DNA from: a bacterium | Lineage (GTDB): Bacteria; Caldisericota; Caldisericia; Cryosericales; Cryosericaceae | DNA length: 45,525 nucleotides | Direction: 5' to 3' | Assembly: GCA_021373025.1 (NCBI GenBank) | Contig: JAJFTL010000038.1 | Span: 1-45,525, forward strand | In this document: in pieces, positions 39,952 through 45,525 of the stretch | Layout: every line of letters begins with the position of its first letter | Numbering within the stretch: position 1 is the first letter of the stretch | Made by a program: the position numbers and the translations under genes | Notes under the pieces: model-generated | Seen by the model: the letters and a program-made list of their open reading frames with translations, nothing else | Databases searched by the model: none | What the model was told of the DNA's origin: nothing

Positions 39952-41274
39952 ATGAACATGCGAAAACGACTTCCAGCATTTGAATCGAAGGACTATCGAC
40001 TGTGGTTCGCCGGACAGAGTGTCTCTCTCATCGGGACATGGCTGCAGAATACGGGTCAGTCATGGCTTGTGCTGAAACTGACAGCTTCGCCCTTGAAGCT
40101 AGGGATACTGACGAGTATCCAGTTTCTGCCTTCGCTTTTTCTTTCACTGTTCATCGGCCCGATCATTGATCGTTTCCCCAAGCGCTCGATCCTGCTGTTT
40201 ACCCAGACCATGTTTGCCCTGTCCGCTGCTGTACTGGCTGTCGTGGCTTTTGGAGGTCACGCGCAGTACTGGCAGGTGCTCGTCATTGCTGCTTTCACAG
40301 GGTTGATTACGGCTGTCGACTCGCCGACAAGGCAGGCTTTTGTCAGCGAGCAGGTGCACGACAAGTCCGCTGTCGCCAATGCACTGGCGCTGAACAGCAC
40401 GATGTTCAATATGGCTCGCGTTATCGGCCCCGGCATCGCGGGCGTCCTGATTGCTATCGTCGGCATTCCGTGGACGTTCGCATTGAACTCGGTGAGTTTT
40501 ATTGCTGTCATTATCAGTCTCCTTGTCATGCAAGCAGGAAGGCATCCGGCAAAGAGCGAGATGGAAGACTACCTTGAAGATGTACGTGAAGGAATTCAGT
40601 ACATCAGGCGGAACCAGGTCATCACCAGTCTCCTTGTGATTGTCGGCGTGATCAGCCTGTTCTTGCTCAACTTCAACATCCTCATTCCCAGTTTTGCCCA
40701 GTTGACCTTGGGATTGAAGGCCGACGGATATGGAGGGCTGATGTCAGCCATGGGAGTGGGTGCTCTGGCCGCTGGCGTGCTGATGTCTCTCGGGGGATCG
40801 CGTCTGGAACCTACCCCGGCATATATCTATGGGTCGGGGTTCATTCTGTCCCTTGCGATGGTTCTTGTCGGCATGCAGCATAATTTCTATGTGACCGGGA
40901 TACTGCTCGTCTTCTGCGGATTTGGTATGGCGGCATTGTCGACAATGTGCAACACTGCACTGCAGATGCAATCGCCCGATCACATGCGCGGTCGGGTCAT
41001 GGCTGCCTACAATCTGGTGTTTGTCGGTTCAACGCCGATTGGAGCGCTGTATGCAGGCAAGATTTCGGATGCACTGGGGGCAAACATGGGATTTCTCGTG
41101 AGTGGACTGATCGGACTCGTGTTCCTCGCGACCATGCTGTTCCTGGTGACACCGCGTGCCTTCAAAGGGGTGCGGACATTCGCCGTACCGCACTCCCCGG
41201 TGCGGGGTGATGGTCAGGTCGCAGGTGACTGCGTCGTCGAGGTCGATGCTTCGACGAGGGTATCCAGCGACTGA
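39952..41274 (+). CDS. MFS exporter (EntS/MFS_3-like)
   Basis: This 440-residue, 12-helix transporter has the N-terminal pattern FESKDYRLWFAGQSVSLIGTW, then the A-motif-like GPIIDRFPKR after helix 2. It also has DSPTRQAFVSEQV and ARVIGPGIAGVLI, which are typical of the EntS-like branch that exports siderophores, drugs or metabolites. ATG 39952 follows GAAGGACAGATCCAAC. A TAAAAT box at 39905-39910 may be its -10. The final 61 bases overlap the 3' end of the convergent hybrid kinase gene, and its C-terminal tail after about residue 405 is hydrophilic. The substrate is unknown. Confidence 0.9.
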   Translation: MNMRKRLPAFESKDYRLWFAGQSVSLIGTWLQNTGQSWLVLKLTASPLKLGILTSIQFLPSLFLSLFIGPIIDRFPKRSILLFTQTMFALSAAVLAVVAFGGHAQYWQVLVIAAFTGLITAVDSPTRQAFVSEQVHDKSAVANALALNSTMFNMARVIGPGIAGVLIAIVGIPWTFALNSVSFIAVIISLLVMQAGRHPAKSEMEDYLEDVREGIQYIRRNQVITSLLVIVGVISLFLLNFNILIPSFAQLTLGLKADGYGGLMSAMGVGALAAGVLMSLGGSRLEPTPAYIYGSGFILSLAMVLVGMQHNFYVTGILLVFCGFGMAALSTMCNTALQMQSPDHMRGRVMAAYNLVFVGSTPIGALYAGKISDALGANMGFLVSGLIGLVFLATMLFLVTPRAFKGVRTFAVPHSPVRGDGQVAGDCVVEVDASTRVSSD

Positions 41275-44171
41275 CGTACGCGGGAAGCCAGCTCCTGCAG
41301 TGTGTATGGCTTCGGAATAAACGCCACGAAGCCCATACTCTCGAAGGGAGTATCGGTGGCATCGTATCCAGACATCAGGATAGCCGCCACTGACGGGTTG
41401 ATTGTATGGAGCTGCTCCAAGAGCTCTTTGCCGTTCATATGGGGCATCATCATGTCAACAAGGACCAAGTCAATCGAATGCCATGACTCCTTGTAGATGG
41501 CAATTGCGTTCAGGGGATTTCCAGTGTCGATAACATGATATCCCAGACCAGAAAGCACTTTGACAGCTACGCTTCGCACCACATCTTCGTCATCGACGAT
41601 AAGAACGGTTTCTTCACCAGAAGACCGCGGGAGTGACCCTGAGACAGATGTCTGGGGGACTCTTTTCATTGCTTCAGCGCGGGAAGTGGCAGGAAGATAT
41701 ACTGTGAAGCTTGTTCCCTTGCTCGGCTCTGATGCCACAGCAATGGTTCCCTTGTGGTCATGGACAACACGCCAGACGATAGACAGGCCGAGCCCTGTGC
41801 CCTCCGGCTTGGTTGTGAAGAACGGTTCGAACAGATGGTCCATAGCTTCGGGTGTCAAGCCGCATCCAGTGTCTGTCACGGTGATCTGTACGTAGCTACC
41901 ATCAGGCAGAACGGGAATGGCATGGCTTGCGTAGAAGGATTCATCGATGCTCACGTTACAAGCATTGACGGTCAGTGTTCCACCCCTGGGCTTCACAGCG
42001 TCGCGCGCATTGATGATGATATTGAGGAAGACCTCTTCGAGCTGCGTTCGATCGCCGAGGACATAGTCCAGATCCGGAGCAATGTTCTGCACCACAACAG
42101 TATGTTGGTCAAAACCCGGCATGGCAAGCGCAAGTGCATCCCTCAGGACGCCAGCGACGTCAACATCTGTCGTGGTTGAACCCCCTTTGCGCGAGAAGGA
42201 GAGCAGGCGTTGTGTCAGCCTAGCCGCGCGTCTCGCCGCAAACTCAATAGTGTTCAGTCCTTCATAGAGTTCAGTTCCTTCTGGTGCGTCAACCCTCAGC
42301 AGAGAAGCATATCCGATGATGCCGCCTATGATATTGTTGAAGTCATGGGCGATTCCTCCCGCGAGCCTGCCGACCGCTTCCATCTTCTGGGATTGCAGCA
42401 ACTCTCGTTCGAGCTGTTGAGATCGTTCCTCCATGAGTCGACGTTCTGTAACGTCGTGGAAAATACCTTGGAGCACGGCTGGCCCCGCAGAGGGGAGGGA
42501 CTGCAGGGAGGCTTCGCAGATGACCTGATGGCCATCCTTCCCGACAAGCACCCAGTCGAATCGTTGGACATTGCCGGCAAGGGCACGGTCTTCCATATCC
42601 TGCATGGCCTGAGCAGAAGACCGGCCGTCTGGCTGCAAGGCAGGACTGATACTGGCGATCGTTCTTCCTATCAATTCTTCTAATGTCATGCCGAGCGTGC
42701 GTGTGGCAGCATGGTTGATCTGAACGATGAGGTGGTTGCTGATGATAAAGGTTGGATCCGGAGCTTCGTCGAACAGCGAATGGTATTGTTCGTATGCTGC
42801 TCGGATGGTCTGCTGAGCCTTGAGTTGTTCTCGCAGGTCGCGTGCAATGATCAGTACCTGCTTTTTTGGGGTTTGCAGGGTGGACGTCGTGAGTTCGACG
42901 GGAATCAGGGTCCCGTCAGACGTAACGAATTGCCACCCTGGTGAAGCAGTCCTCACGTCTTCCAGACAACGAAGGGTCTTCGGCGTGGTGTCTTTTCCGG
43001 AAATCATGAAGGATTCCACCGCAACACCGATCAAATCGGACTCTTGCCGGCCAAGCAGCGTGCAGAGGGCTCCATTGACAGCCTCAACTTCCAGGCTTCC
43101 GCCTGCGTCGCTGACAAGCAATGCTGGTTCTGGGACAGCCGCGAACAGCTGCTGATAGTGGGCAGCCCGCTCACGGGCCTCACGGGCTGCACGCTCACGG
43201 GAAACGAGCAGGTAGGCAGCCACCAGCAGAATCGCGGCGGCAGCCACCATGGGCACTACCGTTCTCAGCCAGTTCCTGCTGGTGTAGAAGGAAATGGTGG
43301 AGCCAAACCATTTTGTCTCAAGCTGTGCCAGCATGCCATTGCTCCGCAACTCTGCCAGAGTCGCATTGAACTGTGGCAGCAGCGGAAGTATCTTTCGCGC
43401 CGCAACATACGCTACCGGCTGGCGACCAGCAAGAAATGGCTTCAAGAAACTGCCCTTTTGGAGGACAAGAGTTCCCAGATAGTGTTCATTGACCAAGTAC
43501 TGCGCATTGATGTAGTCGTGCACCGCAGCATCGGCGCGACCACTGGCGACTGCCGCGATTACTTCGTCGGCCGACACATAGCGCTGGACATCGATCTGGC
43601 CGTATCGAGTGTCCAGACCTACGACGAAATCGTCGGATGCTGTCCCTGCCTTGACGGCGACGCGATGACTACCGAGGTCGCGCGGCGAATGAAGCGTGCT
43701 ATCGGCAGGCGTGATAAGGACCAAGCCGGAGTCCATGTAAGCATCCGTAAAAGCAAAGTGGGAGGCGCGGTCACTTGTCTTGAAGATCGATCCGATCCCC
43801 AGGTCGATAGACTCGTTGCGTATGCCCGCCAGTTCGTCCGAAAACGTCATCGTTTCATAGTGGACATTCCAGCCGTTGAGCGAGGCAATAAGGTTAACGA
43901 GATCGACATCAAATCCAACCAGCTGACCGTCTTGCACAAAAGCAAATGGTTTGTAGATGTTCGCAGCGACAATGATTTCCGGGCCTGGGGACGGAGCCGG
44001 CGCAGCACGAACCGGGGCTGTCGGCAGGATGGTAAACAGCCCCATCAGCAGAGCGACGCAAAGGAGGGCTCGTGCCCCAGCTTCCAACTTTCTTGAATGC
44101 CATGGAGCGTGAAACAGAGGGCAAGCTGTGCCTTGTACGATCTCTCTCCCTTCAGTACCGTTTCTCAACAT
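41214..44171 (-). CDS. Hybrid histidine kinase with periplasmic solute-binding sensor
   Basis: This 985-residue protein has a BvgS-like plan. A signal or membrane segment (about 33-55) is followed by a type 3 solute-binding domain (64-290, EIIVAANIYKPFAFVQDGQL) and a membrane helix (303-323). Two PAS domains follow (338-450 and 460-575), then HisKA with His609 in GGIAHDFNNIIGG, and an ATPase domain with DTGCGL and FFTTKPEGTGLGLS. The C-terminal receiver (about 862-985) has the acceptor Asp in LVLVDMMMP. The start ATG 44171 lies eight bases after TATACT, so the message may be leaderless. The sensor probably binds an amino acid or similar small solute. No output regulator is adjacent. Confidence 0.92.
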   Translation of the reverse strand: MLRNGTEGREIVQGTACPLFHAPWHSRKLEAGARALLCVALLMGLFTILPTAPVRAAPAPSPGPEIIVAANIYKPFAFVQDGQLVGFDVDLVNLIASLNGWNVHYETMTFSDELAGIRNESIDLGIGSIFKTSDRASHFAFTDAYMDSGLVLITPADSTLHSPRDLGSHRVAVKAGTASDDFVVGLDTRYGQIDVQRYVSADEVIAAVASGRADAAVHDYINAQYLVNEHYLGTLVLQKGSFLKPFLAGRQPVAYVAARKILPLLPQFNATLAELRSNGMLAQLETKWFGSTISFYTSRNWLRTVVPMVAAAAILLVAAYLLVSRERAAREARERAAHYQQLFAAVPEPALLVSDAGGSLEVEAVNGALCTLLGRQESDLIGVAVESFMISGKDTTPKTLRCLEDVRTASPGWQFVTSDGTLIPVELTTSTLQTPKKQVLIIARDLREQLKAQQTIRAAYEQYHSLFDEAPDPTFIISNHLIVQINHAATRTLGMTLEELIGRTIASISPALQPDGRSSAQAMQDMEDRALAGNVQRFDWVLVGKDGHQVICEASLQSLPSAGPAVLQGIFHDVTERRLMEERSQQLERELLQSQKMEAVGRLAGGIAHDFNNIIGGIIGYASLLRVDAPEGTELYEGLNTIEFAARRAARLTQRLLSFSRKGGSTTTDVDVAGVLRDALALAMPGFDQHTVVVQNIAPDLDYVLGDRTQLEEVFLNIIINARDAVKPRGGTLTVNACNVSIDESFYASHAIPVLPDGSYVQITVTDTGCGLTPEAMDHLFEPFFTTKPEGTGLGLSIVWRVVHDHKGTIAVASEPSKGTSFTVYLPATSRAEAMKRVPQTSVSGSLPRSSGEETVLIVDDEDVVRSVAVKVLSGLGYHVIDTGNPLNAIAIYKESWHSIDLVLVDMMMPHMNGKELLEQLHTINPSVAAILMSGYDATDTPFESMGFVAFIPKPYTLQELASRVRQSLDTLVEASTSTTQSPAT

Positions 44172-44310
44172 GTAGTCATAGTATAGCGTTCACTGCCGAA
44201 GTAAAGTGTGCAGTAAAGGCGTCTCTCATGCTGTCCCAGTGTACCCACTGGAACATGTCATGGGCGTTGACCGTCTAACAAGTGTATACTGACAGGGGAG
44301 GTGTCGTGAA
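44172..44310. promoter_or_regulatory. Divergent intergenic region with two TATACT boxes
   Basis: On the minus strand TATACT lies at 44185-44180, just before the hybrid kinase ATG. On the plus strand TATACT lies at 44285-44290, before GGGGAGGTG and ATG 44311. Neither has a good -35 at 16-18 bases; TTGACC at 44267 is only 12 bases from the plus-strand box. Confidence 0.4.
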
Positions 44311-45525
44311 ATGTTCGATCGGATCCGTGGTATGGCTCGAAAAGCGTTCTGTGTGATGGTTGCGTGTACCCTTCTGTGGGTCCCTGGACCCAACGTGTGG
44401 GCCCGCACGACGACCGTTGTTGTTACCACGGGCAGCGCTCGCGCAACCGTAGATGGACGCACTGTGACGATGCTGGTTCCTCCTGTCATTGATCAGTTGT
44501 CACAGCACATACTTGTTCCTGTTGGTTTTATCGCGAAGCACACCGGTTTCTCCGTCGTTTCGAAGGCCCCGGCTGTCACCCTGCAATTATCCGGTGGCGA
44601 ACATACTTCATTGGTCACGGCGGGAAAGTTGGATGTTCTTGTTGATGAGCGAACGATTCAGTTGTCCGTTACGCCAAGAGCATTACTTGGCGAGATACTC
44701 GTTGCAGCTTCAGACATACCGCTTCTCTTGCCGGTTTCATACTCCAGAGGGTCGCGTGAGCGCGAATCCGTCTTCACCAGGCTGACGGATGATCCTGTTG
44801 TGGATGGACCCGTCGATACCGGAGCGGTCACACTTCAGATGTACCGCCAGCAGGTCTTCACACAGACGGCCGATTTCTATGTTGTCCGCATAGACTTATC
44901 GGGGAAAGGAATACGCGTCATGAGTGGTCAGTCGGCAGGCGGCGCGGGAACGGCTCGATACCCGTCCGCGTATGTGGACAGTCTGAAGCCTCTCGCCCTT
45001 ATGAATGCAACGCCGTTCAACATGACGAGTTATGTCATGAGCGGTTCGGTTCAGGATCAGGGGACGCCCGTCTCATACTCAGGAACGTATATTTCGACCA
45101 TCGGGATCGATCGCGACAACACACCTTTCTATGTTGAAGGTACGGCTCGTGCGGTTGTGCGCCTGAATTCTGGCAAAGACCTTGCTGTGGCTCGCATCAA
45201 CCAGGCGGCTGCTGCATCCAGCTCGCCGTCGCTTTCTTTGTACTCAAACTACTATGTGGGCGGCCTGTCGATCCAGTCTTCCGAGGCGCTGGCTGTAGTT
45301 GAGGACGGGAAGATCACCCGCATAGTCTCGAGAAGCTACTTCACGCCACGTACACTGTTGGCAGGGCAGGTGGCCTTGTATGCCAGACATCCGACGACAG
45401 TGAGTCTGCTCAGAAACGCTGTGGGAGCGGAAGTTCGCTCATTCGTGGGAGATCGTGACTGCACTGGCGCGACATTTATCCAGTGTGGACCGGTTGTCGT
45501 GCGCGCAGGGAAACCCTACATCGAT
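44311..45525 (+). CDS. Secreted stalk-domain plus phosphodiester-glycosidase-like protein (partial, runs off the right edge)
   Basis: The frame is open for 405 codons from ATG 44311, which follows GGGGAGGTGTCGTGAA, to the window end. Residues 1-32 are a signal peptide ending NVWA. A domain resembling the copper-amine-oxidase N-terminal (stalk) repeat follows: VDGRTVTMLVPPVIDQLSQ and ILVPVGFIAKHTGFSV. From about residue 190 the pattern fits the NAGPA/phosphodiester glycosidase domain, with LALMNATPFNMTSYVMSG, ISTIGIDRDNTPFYVEG and a late CGPVVVRAGKPYID. Such proteins are exported and are thought to act on wall or exopolysaccharide phosphodiesters. The C-terminus is missing, so completeness cannot be judged. 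Confidence 0.72.
   Translation, partial: MFDRIRGMARKAFCVMVACTLLWVPGPNVWARTTTVVVTTGSARATVDGRTVTMLVPPVIDQLSQHILVPVGFIAKHTGFSVVSKAPAVTLQLSGGEHTSLVTAGKLDVLVDERTIQLSVTPRALLGEILVAASDIPLLLPVSYSRGSRERESVFTRLTDDPVVDGPVDTGAVTLQMYRQQVFTQTADFYVVRIDLSGKGIRVMSGQSAGGAGTARYPSAYVDSLKPLALMNATPFNMTSYVMSGSVQDQGTPVSYSGTYISTIGIDRDNTPFYVEGTARAVVRLNSGKDLAVARINQAAAASSSPSLSLYSNYYVGGLSIQSSEALAVVEDGKITRIVSRSYFTPRTLLAGQVALYARHPTTVSLLRNAVGAEVRSFVGDRDCTGATFIQCGPVVVRAGKPYID

Noticed and set aside
1-45525. CRISPR array, expected because a Cas6-type gene is present
   Set aside because: I looked for regularly spaced direct repeats of 24-40 bases and found none. The only tandem repeat, at 27236-27281, has no spacers.
1-45525. 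tRNA, rRNA, transposase or integrase genes
   Set aside because: No tRNA-like cloverleaf, rRNA motif, DDE transposase or recombinase motif was recognised on either strand.

Overview
The window reads as a chromosomal segment of an anaerobic, fermentative bacterium. The GC content looks moderate, in the low to mid 50s percent by eye. Supporting genes are a pyrophosphate-type phosphofructokinase, a GTP-type PEP carboxykinase, formate-tetrahydrofolate ligase, a rubrerythrin and several DegV/FakB-like fatty-acid-binding proteins. Genes have clear Shine-Dalgarno sequences, ATG, GTG and TTG starts, and many SigA-like promoters with 16-18 base spacers. I cannot name the species. A deep-branching anaerobic lineage (Firmicutes-like, Coprothermobacter- or Caldisericum/Cryosericum-like) is only a guess. 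No rRNA, tRNA, transposase, phage gene or CRISPR array was recognised.

Layout. 1-8552 (minus): one operon with three copies of a DUF58 + polytopic membrane protein pair around a single MoxR AAA+ ATPase; the last gene runs off the left edge. 8600-10507 (plus): two DegV paralogs. 10467-11366 (minus): EamA exporter. 11519-16476 (minus): an apparent operon of pyrophosphate-type PFK, a second PFK with an altered phosphoryl-donor site, a histidine kinase and an NtrC-type regulator. 16572-20343 (plus): class II glutamine amidotransferase, undecaprenyl-diphosphate phosphatase and formate-tetrahydrofolate ligase. 20449-25740 (plus): rubrerythrin, two cyclophilins, a DegV, a decayed DegV pseudogene, another DegV, and a protein joining a helical-repeat-like region to a CofE-like domain. 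25815-29813: a small anchored protein (minus), an unknown protein, a cupin and PEP carboxykinase with a strong terminator. 29873-32341 (minus): a secreted Amidase_6-type protein and a canonical MntH.

32382-34204 (plus) is the most striking part: a Cas6-type CRISPR RNA endonuclease domain fused to a roughly 280-residue, low-complexity H/R/S/G/P/D-rich tail. It has its own strong promoter, and no CRISPR array or other cas gene is in the window. It is followed by two tandem MATE exporters (34314-37247). Next is a cytosolic PRC-MgtE_N-CBS protein placed 8 bases before a non-canonical Nramp transporter (37370-39879), which suggests a divided Mg2+/Mn2+ sensing and transport unit. Then come an MFS exporter (39952-41274), a convergent hybrid histidine kinase with a periplasmic solute-binding sensor (41214-44171, minus), and a secreted phosphodiester-glycosidase-like protein cut by the right edge.

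Working together: the left operon and the UppP, Amidase_6 and glycosidase genes concern the cell envelope. The PFK, PEPCK and Fhs genes concern central and one-carbon metabolism. The four intact DegV genes point to exogenous fatty-acid use. The Nramp, MATE, MFS and EamA genes handle metals and export. The Cas6-tail protein does not fit any neighbouring pathway and is the best candidate for an undescribed function.
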